Source: an uncultured Chloroflexota bacterium (GTDB taxonomy: Bacteria > Chloroflexota > UBA11872 > UBA12225). Taken from it: a stretch of DNA of 64,000 bases. Positions 1 to 8,842 of this stretch are shown here, piece after piece; the first letter of the stretch is position 1, and the number at the start of each line of letters is the position of its first letter. The translations under genes were made by a program, and so were the position numbers. The notes beneath the pieces were generated by a model. The model was not told the origin of the DNA and did not search any database. It saw nothing but the letters and a program-made list of their open reading frames with translations. Location: assembly GCA_902805635.1 (NCBI GenBank), contig CADCTC010000170.1, positions 8,354 through 72,353 of the forward strand. Direction: 5' to 3'.

Positions 1-1
1 G

Positions 2-577
2 GCACGTAGCTCCGGCGCAGCGGCAGTGATCGACGGGAAGATTTACGTCGCCGGAGGGCGTCCGCCGCGCGGCGCCGACTTCGCGGCGTACGACCCGCAG
101 ACCGACACGTGGGAGGTGCTGCCCGACCTGCCGACGGCGCGCAACCACCTGGCGGCTGCCGCCATTGGCGGCAAGGTGTACGTCGCGGGTGGCCGCTTCG
201 GCGCAGGTGTGGGCAGCGAGATGACAGGCGCGCTTGAGGTCTACGACCCCGTGGAGCGGACGTGGTCGGCGCGGACGCCGCTGCCGGCAGTGCGGGCAGG
301 AGTGAACGGGATAGGCGCGCAGGGCTGCCTCTACGTCTTTGGCGGTGAGGGGAACGACGCGCACCCGCTGGGGATCTTCCCGCAGCACGACCGATATGAC
401 CCCTGGACCGATACGTGGCACGCACTGGAGTCGCTGCCGGTGCCGGTGCACGGCGTCACCGGCTCGGCGGTGCTAGACGGCTGGATCCACCTGCCTGGCG
501 GTGGCACATCGCGCGGGGGCAATAGCGGCTCGACAGTTCACCAGGTCTACCGCGTGACGGAGACGTGCGGCGTCTGA
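2..577 (+). CDS. Kelch-repeat protein, 5' end outside window
   Basis: The reading frame is open from base 2, so the true start lies upstream of the window; the GTG at 26 is probably internal. The visible 191 codons hold about four kelch blades, each with a GG pair after a hydrophobic strand (IYVAGG, VYVAGG, LYVFGG, IHLPGG) and a YDP..TDTW-type element between. Kelch blades build beta-propellers used for protein or carbohydrate binding and also occur in galactose-oxidase-like proteins. No catalytic residue can be assigned from this fragment, and export cannot be judged without the N-terminus. It ends eight bases from the convergent aldo/keto reductase. Confidence 0.85.
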   Translation, partial: ARSSGAAAVIDGKIYVAGGRPPRGADFAAYDPQTDTWEVLPDLPTARNHLAAAAIGGKVYVAGGRFGAGVGSEMTGALEVYDPVERTWSARTPLPAVRAGVNGIGAQGCLYVFGGEGNDAHPLGIFPQHDRYDPWTDTWHALESLPVPVHGVTGSAVLDGWIHLPGGGTSRGGNSGSTVHQVYRVTETCGV

Positions 578-584
578 GCCGGGG

Positions 585-1640
585 CTACGGCAGCAACGGC
601 ATGCTCGTGGGCAGCGTGCCCGTGACGGTATCGACGCCGCGGGCGACGCCAGGCAGATGGTGCAGCCCGGGCACTCGATCCACCTGGCCGGCGGCGCCGG
701 CCATGATCGCGTCGATCTCGGCCAGCACGCCGGCGGACAGCGTGAGCTCGAGCGCGCGCACGTTCTCTTCTATCTCGTGTGGGGTACGGCAGCCGCTCAG
801 AGCCACCGACACGGCAGGATGGCGGAGCGTCCACGCCAGCGCGAGGCGCGGCAGCGTGGTGTCCAGCCGGGCGGCCAGTGCCTTGAGCTGCTCGACGACC
901 TCCAGGTTGTGCGGCAGGTGCTCCGGCGCGAAGAGTGACTGGCCGAAGACCAAGCCGGATGCGCGCCAGTCCTTGCCGGGGAACGTGGTGCCCCGCCCCA
1001 TGGCGCCGGTGAGCAGCCCGTGGGCGAGCGGGCCATACGCCATGACGCCGATGCCAAGCTCTTGCGCGGCCGGGAACATCTGACGCTCCCAGCGTCGGTC
1101 GAACAAGTTGTAGCCAACCTGATCGGCGCAGATTGGCGCGTGCTTCTTTGACTCCTGCAGCTCGTAGGCGGTGTAGTTCGAGACGCCGATGTAGCGCGTC
1201 TTGCCCTCGGCCACCAGATCGGTGAGCGCGCGCATCGTCTCCTGGAGCGGCGTGTCGATGTCCGGCCAGTGGATCAGGAGCAGATCCAGGTAGTCGGTGC
1301 CGAGGCGGCGCAGGCTCTCCTCGGCGATCTGCTTGACGGTGGAATAGCGCGAGTCCATCTTGCGCGTGAAGGTAACCGGGTCCCAGCTCACGGCGGTCTT
1401 GCTGACCAGCACGATGTCCCGGCGCCGCGCCCCCAGGGCGCGGCCTAGCACCTGCTCCGAGTGGCCCAGGCCGTACCCCGGCGCGGTGTCGAATAGGGTG
1501 ACGCCGAGATCGAGCGCCCGATCGATTGCGGCGACCGCCTCTGTCTCGTCGATAGCGCCGTAGGTGCCGCCGAGCTCCCAGCAGCCGAAGCCGATGGCCG
1601 ACACCTCCAGATCACTTGCGCCCATCTTTCGGTAGTCCAT
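585..1640 (-). CDS. Aldo/keto reductase
   Basis: A 351-residue NAD(P)H-dependent aldo/keto reductase, a cytosolic TIM barrel that reduces aldehydes or ketones of sugars or acts as a dehydrogenase. The catalytic tetrad is visible: Asp51 (FDTAPGYG), Tyr56, Lys81 (VSKTAV) and His124 (IHWPD). The GVSNY element matches the cofactor-binding region. I chose the ATG at 1640 because AGGAGG lies seven bases upstream; a longer frame reaches 1700 but adds atypical sequence. It follows the sulfatase by 61 bases on the same strand, which suggests co-transcription and a sugar-derived substrate. The substrate itself is not predictable. Confidence 0.9.
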   Translation of the reverse strand: MDYRKMGASDLEVSAIGFGCWELGGTYGAIDETEAVAAIDRALDLGVTLFDTAPGYGLGHSEQVLGRALGARRRDIVLVSKTAVSWDPVTFTRKMDSRYSTVKQIAEESLRRLGTDYLDLLLIHWPDIDTPLQETMRALTDLVAEGKTRYIGVSNYTAYELQESKKHAPICADQVGYNLFDRRWERQMFPAAQELGIGVMAYGPLAHGLLTGAMGRGTTFPGKDWRASGLVFGQSLFAPEHLPHNLEVVEQLKALAARLDTTLPRLALAWTLRHPAVSVALSGCRTPHEIEENVRALELTLSAGVLAEIDAIMAGAAGQVDRVPGLHHLPGVARGVDTVTGTLPTSMPLLP

Positions 1641-1701
1641 CGCCGCCTCCTGACCGCCCGGTGCTGTTGGCATGGCTCGCCTGGCTGACATGACGCGCAT
1701 C

Positions 1702-3165
1702 CTACCCGATAGCGTCGCCGACGACGCTAGAGGAAGCTCCCTGGCCGGCGGCGGCCGGCCAGGGCGAATCTCGCTGAGTGCGCACCAGGCGCTGGAAGAG
1801 CTGGACCTGGAGATCGCGCTCCACCTCTCTAGTCTCCTGGCTGCCGGCGAGGTTGCGGCGCTCGTCGGGATCGTCCTGCCGGTCGAAGAGCAGGTAGGGC
1901 TCGCCGTCGCCGTTAACCGCCATCTTCCAGCGATGGTCCATCATCATGATCTCGCCACGGAACTCAGATACCACCTCGGCACGGTGCTGGGCGTCCGGAC
2001 TTTCTAGGACGGGCTGCAGCGACCGGGCGAACTGTTCAAAGCCGATGGCCCCGCCGGCCAGGTCTACCAGCGTGGGGCCGACGTCGATCAGCTCGACGAG
2101 TGCCTCGCTCACGCGGCCAGCGGCGGCGGAATGGACGATACCGGGTGTGCGCACGATCAGCGGGACGCGGACGGCGCCGTCGAGGAAGTTCCCCTTCTTG
2201 ATCAGCCCGTGGTCCCCGTTGAGCTCGCCGTGGTCGGAGGTGAGCACGATAACTGTGTGGTCTAGCTCTCCGCGACTCTCCACCGCGTCGAGGAGCCGGC
2301 CCACCTGCTCGTCGAGCAGCGAGACGTTGCCGGCATAGTTGGCGCGCATCGCTTCGACTTCGCCCGGCTCGAGCGTGGGGCGACGAGACACCTGCAGATC
2401 CAGGTTGCCTTTTGGCCGAGGGGCGGCGTCGGCGATAGGTCCCAGTGGCGGCGGCATGCTAGCCGGGTCGTACATGGATGCGTACGGCTCGGGCGCGTCC
2501 CACGGCTCGTGCGGGCCGGGGAAGCTGACCCAGCAGAACCAGGGTTGGTCGCGGCGGTACTCGCGCAGGTAACGGCTGGACTGCTCGCCCACGTACACGT
2601 CGTAGTAGTCCTCGAGCGGCAGGACGGTGGGCCGGACCAGGTGTGGCTTGCTGGCGACTCGCTCGCGCACGTCGGCCTTGAACGCGTCCCAGAGGCCCTT
2701 CGCTTCCCAACGTGCCGTGAGGTTGCTCAGCGTGCTCACCGCCGCTTGCGGCCCGGTGAGCTCGTCCACGTCGTCGAGTCCATAGGCGTGGAGGAGGTGC
2801 TCCTTCTCGCGCAAGTCGAGGAAGTCGGGCGGGAGGGCGTGCGGGTGCAGATGGGTCTTGCCGAAGACGCTGGTCCGGTAGCCCGCGTCACGGATCACTT
2901 GCATCCACGTGGATGCGTCGGGTGACAGCGTGTAGGTCCGGTTCTGCCAGATGCCCATGTTGTGGGGATACTGACCGGTGGCGAGGCCGAAGCGGGCGGG
3001 GATGCAGATGGGAGAGGTCGTGACACAGTTGACGAAGCGAACACCGGACGCGGCGATGCGATCGATGTTCGGGGTGCGGACCCAGCCCCCGGTGCAGCCC
3101 AGCGCGTCATGACGCAACTGGTCCATCATGATGAAGAGAATGTTGGGTGGGCGCTGCTCCGTCAT
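1702..3165 (-). CDS. Sulfatase (formylglycine-dependent, type I)
   Basis: A 487-residue member of the alkaline phosphatase/sulfatase superfamily, hydrolysing sulfate esters. The active-site signature CIPARFGLATGQ places the Cys that becomes formylglycine at residue 54. Metal ligands are visible near the N-terminus (MMDQ, Asp15) and in the TSDHGELNGDHGL block. No signal peptide is seen, so it is probably cytoplasmic and acts on imported substrate. The start ATG has AAGGAG 13 bases upstream, slightly long spacing. It is divergent from a solute-binding lipoprotein gene and heads a two-gene unit with the aldo/keto reductase. No formylglycine-generating enzyme is in the window. Confidence 0.92.
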   Translation of the reverse strand: MTEQRPPNILFIMMDQLRHDALGCTGGWVRTPNIDRIAASGVRFVNCVTTSPICIPARFGLATGQYPHNMGIWQNRTYTLSPDASTWMQVIRDAGYRTSVFGKTHLHPHALPPDFLDLREKEHLLHAYGLDDVDELTGPQAAVSTLSNLTARWEAKGLWDAFKADVRERVASKPHLVRPTVLPLEDYYDVYVGEQSSRYLREYRRDQPWFCWVSFPGPHEPWDAPEPYASMYDPASMPPPLGPIADAAPRPKGNLDLQVSRRPTLEPGEVEAMRANYAGNVSLLDEQVGRLLDAVESRGELDHTVIVLTSDHGELNGDHGLIKKGNFLDGAVRVPLIVRTPGIVHSAAAGRVSEALVELIDVGPTLVDLAGGAIGFEQFARSLQPVLESPDAQHRAEVVSEFRGEIMMMDHRWKMAVNGDGEPYLLFDRQDDPDERRNLAGSQETREVERDLQVQLFQRLVRTQRDSPWPAAAGQGASSSVVGDAIG

Positions 3166-3184
3166 TGGGGCGTCGGTTCTCCTT

Positions 3185-3198
3185 CATATGGCCATATG
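3185..3198. promoter_or_regulatory. Perfect 14-bp palindrome in divergent promoter region
   Basis: CATATGGCCATATG is a perfect palindrome in the 102-bp spacer between the divergent sulfatase and solute-binding protein genes. Its position, 20 bases before one start and 70 before the other, fits an operator for a dimeric repressor controlling both directions. No regulator gene adjoins it, so the cognate protein is unknown. Confidence 0.5.
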
Positions 3199-3267
3199 TC
3201 CTATCGGCGGTCTATCAGCCGTGAGCGCCCCCGCTGCCCGCCGCACTTGGCCGTCCAGGGGAAGACG

Positions 3268-4638
3268 ATGGTAAGCTGCACGATGATAATGGACCATACG
3301 TGTACGCACATGTGTGCATCGCGAACGCCGCGCACGCGCCGCGCTGCGCTGCGGGCGGCGGGGTTGGCACTTGGCGGGACGACAGCGCTGGCGGCGTGCA
3401 ACGGGTCCGCGGGTGAGCAGGCCGCGCCGGCGGCGTCGCTGGACAAGCCGGCGCGCGTGGTCTGGTTCAACTTCGAAGGCACCGGCGTGAACCTGGAGGG
3501 GAACAACAAGTCCATCGAGACGTTCAAGGCGAAGTTCCCTAACATCACGGTGGAGAACGCCGCGCAGCCGGAAGCCGGCAATGCCTACTACGCCAAGTTC
3601 TTTTCCCTGGTCGCGGCCGGCACGGCACCCGACCTCGCTGAGGGGAGCGCCAGAGACGTCGCCGACTTGGTGGCGCGGAAGCTGGTTCTGCCGATCGGGC
3701 GCTACGTGACGCGTGACAAGTACGACCTGTCTGACTTCGTCCCGCGCGCGCTGGACCAGTACCGCATTAAGAACGACCTGTGGGCGCTGCCGCGCGACTT
3801 CCCCAACCGCGAGCTGGTGTACAACGTCACGGCATTCCAGAAGGCGGGCGTGCCACTGCCCGCCTCGGACTGGAAAAATCCCAACTGGACGTGGGACGCG
3901 TTCCTTGACGCCGCGCGCCGCGTGACGGCGGCGGATGGCTCGGTGTTTGGGTTCAACACCGGCAAGGGCATCCGCCAGTGGGCGGTGTGGGTGTGGGGCA
4001 ACGGCGGCGAAGTGTTTGACGAGACCAAGCTGGAGTGCACGCTGACGCAGCCGCCGGCGGTGGAAGCGCTGCAGTTCCTCCAGGACCTGATCCACAAGCA
4101 CCGCGTGTGGCCGGAGACGCCACCCCAGGGCAGGAACTTCCAGAACGGCGGCATCGCCATCCAGGAGACCGCGCCGATCATGCTGGGCAACGTGCGCCGT
4201 GGCGTGGCCGACAAGTTCACCTGGGACGCCGTGATGCACCCGCGCGGCAAGAACGGGAAGTACGTGGCGGCGGGCGGCGGCGCCGGATGGAACATCGGCG
4301 CAAGCACAAAGGTGCCCGATGCCACGTGGGAGCTGCTCAAGCACATTAGTAGCCAGGCGGAGCAGCTTCAGCTCTGTGGGCTCGGTGCAACAATCGGCTC
4401 ACGCCGCTCGGTGATGACTAACAGCTGCTTCGTACAGAGCCCGCCGGAACACATCAAGCTGTTCGTGGATGGGAGTGACTACCTGCACATCGACCCGCGC
4501 GTACCGAACTGGGACGAGGTGGACACCATCATGAATGAGGAGCTGATGGCGCTCTGGTCGGGGCAGAAGCCGGCCCAGCAGGTCGCCGCCAGCATCAAGG
4601 CCAAGGTGGATCCCGTGCTCAAGAAGCCGGTGGGCTAG
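3268..4638 (+). CDS. Tat-exported ABC solute-binding lipoprotein (paralogue 1)
   Basis: An extracellular solute-binding protein of the carbohydrate ABC-import type, about 456 residues. The N-terminus carries a twin-arginine region (RTRRAALRAAGL) and a lipobox (ALAAC), so it should be exported folded and lipid-anchored. The body shows the family-1 pattern with aromatic blocks (GVPLPASDWKNPNWTWDAF, MHPRGKNGKYVAAGGGAGW). I chose the ATG at 3268 because AGGGG sits six bases upstream; ATGs at 3283, 3289 and 3310 are alternatives. It is closely similar along its length to the product at 14204-15589. No permease or ATPase gene is nearby, so it must borrow transport components. It leads two downstream sulfatase genes. 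Confidence 0.88.
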   Translation: MVSCTMIMDHTCTHMCASRTPRTRRAALRAAGLALGGTTALAACNGSAGEQAAPAASLDKPARVVWFNFEGTGVNLEGNNKSIETFKAKFPNITVENAAQPEAGNAYYAKFFSLVAAGTAPDLAEGSARDVADLVARKLVLPIGRYVTRDKYDLSDFVPRALDQYRIKNDLWALPRDFPNRELVYNVTAFQKAGVPLPASDWKNPNWTWDAFLDAARRVTAADGSVFGFNTGKGIRQWAVWVWGNGGEVFDETKLECTLTQPPAVEALQFLQDLIHKHRVWPETPPQGRNFQNGGIAIQETAPIMLGNVRRGVADKFTWDAVMHPRGKNGKYVAAGGGAGWNIGASTKVPDATWELLKHISSQAEQLQLCGLGATIGSRRSVMTNSCFVQSPPEHIKLFVDGSDYLHIDPRVPNWDEVDTIMNEELMALWSGQKPAQQVAASIKAKVDPVLKKPVG

Positions 4639-4688
4639 CGGCAGCGCAGGCAGAAGCGGCACCACCCAACCAAGGAGCAGAGGTCACC

Positions 4689-6116
4689 ATGGCGCAAGAG
4701 TCCCGGCCCAACTTCATCATCTTCTACACGGACGACCAGGGGTACGGAGACCTCTCCTGTATGGGGGCGACCGACTTCAGGACGCAGCACCTCGACGCAC
4801 TGGCCGCCTCCGGGGCGCGCTTCACCAACTGGTACTCCAACTCTCCGGTCTGCTCGCCGTCGCGCGCGTCGCTGCTCACCGGACGCTATCCGGGCAACGC
4901 AGGGGTACGGTCAATCCTGACGAGCCACCGCACCGCGAGTGGCCTGCCCCCGGAAGTGCCCACGCTGGCGGAAGCGCTCAAGCCGCTCGGCTACCAGACA
5001 GCGATGTTCGGGAAGTGGCACCTGGGACTGGCCGAGGGGTCGCGCCCGCATGACCACGGCTTCGACGAGTGGTTTGGCTTCATGGCGGGGTGCATCGACT
5101 ACTACTCGCACATCTGCTACTGGTGGATGAACCAGCCGCTGGAGGTGAAGCAGCGCGCCGGAGTGGCGAACCACCGGACGAATCCGCTGCACGACCTCTG
5201 GGAGAACGGCGACGAGGTATGGCGCGACGGCGAGTACTTCACCGATATGGTGGCCGAGCGTGCGGTGGAGTACGTGCGCCAGGCGGCGAAGTCGGAGGAG
5301 CCTTTCTTCCTGTACGTACCGTTCAGCGCGCCGCACTACCCGATGCACGCGCCGCAGAAATACAAGGATCGCTTCCCCGACCTGGCGTGGGACCGCCAGA
5401 TCATGGCGGCGATGATCTCCGCGATGGACGATGCGGTGGGCGCGGTGATGGCCGAGCTGGAGCGGCAGGGCGCGCGCGACAACACGCTGGTCTTTTTCCA
5501 GAGCGATAACGGTCCGTCGCGCGAATCGCGCAACTGGTTGGACGGCCGGACCGAGGACCCCTACTACGGCGGCAGCGCAGGGAAGCTGAAGGGGCACAAG
5601 TTCAGCCTCTACGACGGCGGCATTCGGATGCCGGCCATCATGTCCTGGCCGGAGCGCATCCCGGCCGGCCAGGTGCTCGACGAGCCAGGCGTGGCGATGG
5701 ACATCTTCCCGACGCTTCTGGCCGCCGCGGGCGGGGACCCCGCCGCGTACGAGCTAGACGGACGCGACGTGACCGCGATGGTGGCCGAGCGCGCCGCGTC
5801 GCCTCACGACGAGATTTTCTGGGAGATGGGACAGCAGACGGCGGTGCGGCGCGGCGACTGGAAGCTGGTGCTCAACGGCCAGCTGGTGGAGGGCGCGCCG
5901 GCCGAAGACGACGTGTTCCTGGCCAACGTGGTCGAGGACATGGGCGAGCAAGAGAACCTGGCGGGCGCGCGGCCAGAACTGGTGGCCGAGCTTCGCGCAG
6001 CGGCCGAGGGGTGGCGCGCCGGGATCGAGGCACGCTGGGCCACGGAATGGCAGCCGAAGCTCGCGGGCGACCGCCGTGTGATCGCGGAATCCGCGGCGGA
6101 GCGCGGCCTTGCCTGA
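4689..6116 (+). CDS. Sulfatase (type I, CSPSR active site)
   Basis: A 475-residue arylsulfatase-like enzyme. The canonical signature CSPSRASLLTGRYP puts the formylglycine precursor at Cys55. N-terminal metal ligands are Asp15 and Asp16 (YTDDQGYGD), followed by FGKWHLG and FFQSDNGPS, both conserved in this family. The C-terminal part has the usual RRGDWKLV strand. There is no signal peptide. It starts 50 bases after the solute-binding protein gene and 36 bases before the next sulfatase, giving a three-gene transcript that would bind, import and desulfate a sulfated glycan. The exact substrate cannot be read from sequence. Confidence 0.93.
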   Translation: MAQESRPNFIIFYTDDQGYGDLSCMGATDFRTQHLDALAASGARFTNWYSNSPVCSPSRASLLTGRYPGNAGVRSILTSHRTASGLPPEVPTLAEALKPLGYQTAMFGKWHLGLAEGSRPHDHGFDEWFGFMAGCIDYYSHICYWWMNQPLEVKQRAGVANHRTNPLHDLWENGDEVWRDGEYFTDMVAERAVEYVRQAAKSEEPFFLYVPFSAPHYPMHAPQKYKDRFPDLAWDRQIMAAMISAMDDAVGAVMAELERQGARDNTLVFFQSDNGPSRESRNWLDGRTEDPYYGGSAGKLKGHKFSLYDGGIRMPAIMSWPERIPAGQVLDEPGVAMDIFPTLLAAAGGDPAAYELDGRDVTAMVAERAASPHDEIFWEMGQQTAVRRGDWKLVLNGQLVEGAPAEDDVFLANVVEDMGEQENLAGARPELVAELRAAAEGWRAGIEARWATEWQPKLAGDRRVIAESAAERGLA

Positions 6117-6152
6117 CCGCTGCCGCAAGCGCTTTGCCTGGAGGAACCCGCG

Positions 6153-7637
6153 ATGAGCACGAATAGCCGACCGCTCAACGTGCTGTGGCTGATGAGCGAC
6201 CAGCACTCATCACGGGCGCTGGGGTGCTACGGCAACACTATCGTCCAGACGCCGCGGCTGGACCGGCTGGCGGGTGAGGGAGTCACCTTCGAGCACGCCT
6301 ACTGCTCGTACCCGGTATGCGTGCCGGCGCGGTTCACGATGCTGACCGGGCGCTATCCGCACCACCATGGCTCGGTGGGCAACCGTACGCCGCTGCCGCT
6401 GCGCGAGCGCACCGCCGCGCACCACTTCTCGCAGGCGGGCTACGCCACCGCCTTCCTGGGCAAGATGCACCCGGTGGACGCGCAGACCCACGGGTTCGAC
6501 TACTACGTGGACATGGGCCACTACTACGACTATCTGGGGCCGAAAACGCGCGTGTTCACCGAGGCCATGGGGGCCGACGACAGTGGCTCGGGCTCACCCT
6601 GGCTGACGATGTACTTCGAGCGCGACCGCAGCCCGTGGGTGGATCCGAAAGCGCCGCGCCAGCTGCTGGAGCTCAACCCACCTGAAGTGCTCGACGAGCC
6701 GGACCACTTCGAAAGCTTCATCGCGCGCGAGACGATCCGGTTCCTGAGCGAGTACCGCGACGAGCCGCTGTTCACCGTCGTCAGCTTCCTCAAGCCGCAC
6801 AACCCGTTCGCGCCGCCCAGGGAATACGATACGTACCGGCCGGAGGACATGCCAGACGTGCCGGTGATCCCCGGTGACCTGGAACGCGTCCCGCGCCAAG
6901 CGCGGCCGAAGCCGTACCCCGGCGCGGGCACGCCGGATGGCGACGCTTGGCAGCGCCGGTTCATGGCCAAGTACTACGGCAACGTGACCCACCTGGACGC
7001 GTGCGTGGGGCGGGTGCTGGACGCGCTGGAGGCGCTCGGGCTGGCCGAGAACACGCTGGTGCTCTACACCACCGACCACGGCGATATGCAGAACGAGCAT
7101 GGCCTGCGCGCCAAGTTCAACTTCTTCGAGCCGTCGGCAAATATCCCGCTGATCGCCCGGCTGCCGGGACGTATCCCGGCTGGGCAGCGCACGGCGGCGC
7201 TGGTGGACCAGGCGGATTTCGCGCCGACGCTGTTGGAGGCGTGCGGAGTCGACCTGGCGGCGCGCAGCCAGCCGCTGGACGGGGCCAGCTTCCTGCCGGT
7301 GCTGCACGATCCGTCGCAGCCGGGCAAGGAGTTCGCGTTCGGCGAATTCGCGCTGGACACCGGGCGGCCGTTCTACATGCGCCGCGACGCGCGATGGAAG
7401 TACATCTACTACACAGCACCCGAGCCGCCTGCAATGGGCGAGCAGGTAGCGGCGGCCAAACCGGCCGAAGAGCTGTACGAGCCGGAGGCGGACCCAGGCG
7501 AGATGCGCAACCTGGCGGGCGACCCGGCTTATAGTGCTGTAGTGGCGGAGCAGCGCGCCAAGCTGTTGGCGTACGTGGAAGCGCAGGGCGCGCCGCTGGC
7601 GCCGTTCGTGCCGGCTGTGCCGCTGGAGCCCGATTAG
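6153..7637 (+). CDS. Sulfatase (type I, CVPAR active site)
   Basis: A 494-residue sulfatase with the signature CVPARFTMLTGRYP, formylglycine Cys at residue 56. The early MSDQHSSRALGCYGN block and TTDHGDMQNEHGL supply metal ligands. It resembles the reverse-strand sulfatase at 1702-3165 (shared C-x-P-A-R motif and YPHNMG/YPHHHG context) more than its immediate upstream neighbour, so the island holds two sulfatase subfamilies. GGAGG lies eight bases before the ATG. No signal peptide is present. It is the last gene of the forward solute-binding protein/sulfatase unit. Confidence 0.93.
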   Translation: MSTNSRPLNVLWLMSDQHSSRALGCYGNTIVQTPRLDRLAGEGVTFEHAYCSYPVCVPARFTMLTGRYPHHHGSVGNRTPLPLRERTAAHHFSQAGYATAFLGKMHPVDAQTHGFDYYVDMGHYYDYLGPKTRVFTEAMGADDSGSGSPWLTMYFERDRSPWVDPKAPRQLLELNPPEVLDEPDHFESFIARETIRFLSEYRDEPLFTVVSFLKPHNPFAPPREYDTYRPEDMPDVPVIPGDLERVPRQARPKPYPGAGTPDGDAWQRRFMAKYYGNVTHLDACVGRVLDALEALGLAENTLVLYTTDHGDMQNEHGLRAKFNFFEPSANIPLIARLPGRIPAGQRTAALVDQADFAPTLLEACGVDLAARSQPLDGASFLPVLHDPSQPGKEFAFGEFALDTGRPFYMRRDARWKYIYYTAPEPPAMGEQVAAAKPAEELYEPEADPGEMRNLAGDPAYSAVVAEQRAKLLAYVEAQGAPLAPFVPAVPLEPD

Positions 7638-7807
7638 GCGGCGTGCCTGCGCCGAGGGCGCAATCCAACCACGGCCCATTGGCCCGTCGTAGGATCCAGA
7701 CTACCTTGCGCGTGCCGCGTGTCCGCGGCACCCGCAGGTGCCAAAGCTGGCACAGATACTGACGTCGCCGGGCGCAGCTTGACGTGACTGATCGGTCTGG
7801 GAGCAAC

Positions 7808-8420
7808 GTGCACGTATCGATCCGTGTGCATGTGTTGCGTTTCCAGCTGACGCTACTTCTGCTTGTTCCGCTGCTCTGCCCGTGGCAGGCGCCCGTCCAC
7901 GCCGAAGAAGTAGGCGACGCGCAGCGCGTGGAGGAGGCAGATCTACCGACACGAAGGCACGGCGGCGGACAAGGACATCGGCGAATTCATCTGGCACGTG
8001 CCACACGCCCACTGGCACTTCGACCGCGGCTTCGCCCTGTACGACCTGTGGGCGGTGGGAGACCGTGGCGAGCCGGTGGTGTGGGCAGCGGGCGGTGACA
8101 AGGTGACGTGGTGTCTCCAGAACAGCTATGCCGTCACGCCGTTCTGGGCTTCCACGTCGCCGCGCGCCTGGTACACATGGTGTCAGCCGGTGGAGCAAGG
8201 GATCGCCCCGGGCTGGGCAGACGTGTACGATAGCTGGCTGGAAGGGCAGTTCCTTGACGTAACCGGCGTACCGGACGGCGTCTACGCGCTACAGGTGCGG
8301 GTGAATCCGGACCGTTCGGTACTCGAGAGCGACTACACCAACAATTACGCCGTGACCTATGTCCACCTCACGGGAGGCAACGTGACGGTACTTGAACCGC
8401 CGGGCGGAGAAACGCCATGA
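7808..8420 (+). pseudogene. Lysyl-oxidase-like copper protein, frameshifted and shortened
   Basis: A secreted-type N-terminus (GTG at 7808, GGGAG four bases upstream, hydrophobic core ending PVHAEE) is in one frame; the enzyme core is in another frame from about 7920. That core reads RQIYRHEG, then IWHVPHAHWHFDRGFALYDL, which lines up with the lysyl oxidase copper site (W-H, then H-x-H-x-H, then YDL). It continues DKVTWCLQ, GIAPGWADVY, GQFLDVTGVPDGVY and ESDYTNN, all lysyl oxidase landmarks. The Lys and Tyr that could form the quinone cofactor are present. Roughly 50-70 residues that usually precede the core are missing. A sequencing error could explain the shift but not the shortened N-terminal region. 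Its end overlaps the next start as ATGA. Confidence 0.75.
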
Positions 8421-8842
8421 GCCAGAACCAAACCCAAGACACCACGACTAGGCCGCCGCTTGCCCTGTTTGCCGATACCGACGGTGAGTTGCTGGAAGGC
8501 ACGCCAGGGCTGAGCGAAGACTTCCACTTTCATTTTTATTTCGACGATGGCTCACGGGAGTTGGCCTTGGAAGTGCGAGAGCAGCTGAAGCGGGAGGCAA
8601 CGTTCGGGTTCCAGCTGCCGCCGGTGCGCAGCACGCCGGTAGGGCCGCACCGTTTTCCCATCTGGAGCCTGTGGGTAGACCGCGCGAACTTCGCGGCTGC
8701 GGCGCTGTGGATGATGCAGCACCACGGGCAGCACAGTGTGCTGGTGCACCCAAACATCGACGACGGCTACAAGGACCACACCGAGCACGCCATGTGGCTG
8801 GGCAAGCCGGAGGCGCTCAAGCTAGAGGTGTTCCGCCACTAG
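8417..8842 (+). CDS. DOPA 4,5-dioxygenase family protein
   Basis: A 141-residue protein matching the small DOPA 4,5-dioxygenase family, which cleaves the ring of catechols such as DOPA in betalain-type chemistry in fungi; bacterial members are mostly uncharacterised. Visible family motifs are HFHFYF (about residues 36-41), PVGPHRFPIWSLWV, VLVHPN and DHTEHAMWLG. The His residues in these motifs are likely metal ligands. The start ATG overlaps the stop of the lysyl-oxidase-like frame (ATGA), implying translational coupling. Its last 26 bases overlap the convergent DedA gene. Confidence 0.85.
   Translation: MSQNQTQDTTTRPPLALFADTDGELLEGTPGLSEDFHFHFYFDDGSRELALEVREQLKREATFGFQLPPVRSTPVGPHRFPIWSLWVDRANFAAAALWMMQHHGQHSVLVHPNIDDGYKDHTEHAMWLGKPEALKLEVFRH

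Noticed and set aside
3184-4344. 386-codon reverse frame opposite the first solute-binding protein
   Set aside because: Shadow frame: no domain, Arg/His/Val-rich, and it lies wholly within a recognised gene.
8417-8842. Reading the small dioxygenase as part of the lysyl-oxidase gene
   Set aside because: It has its own ATG overlapping the previous stop and a complete independent domain.
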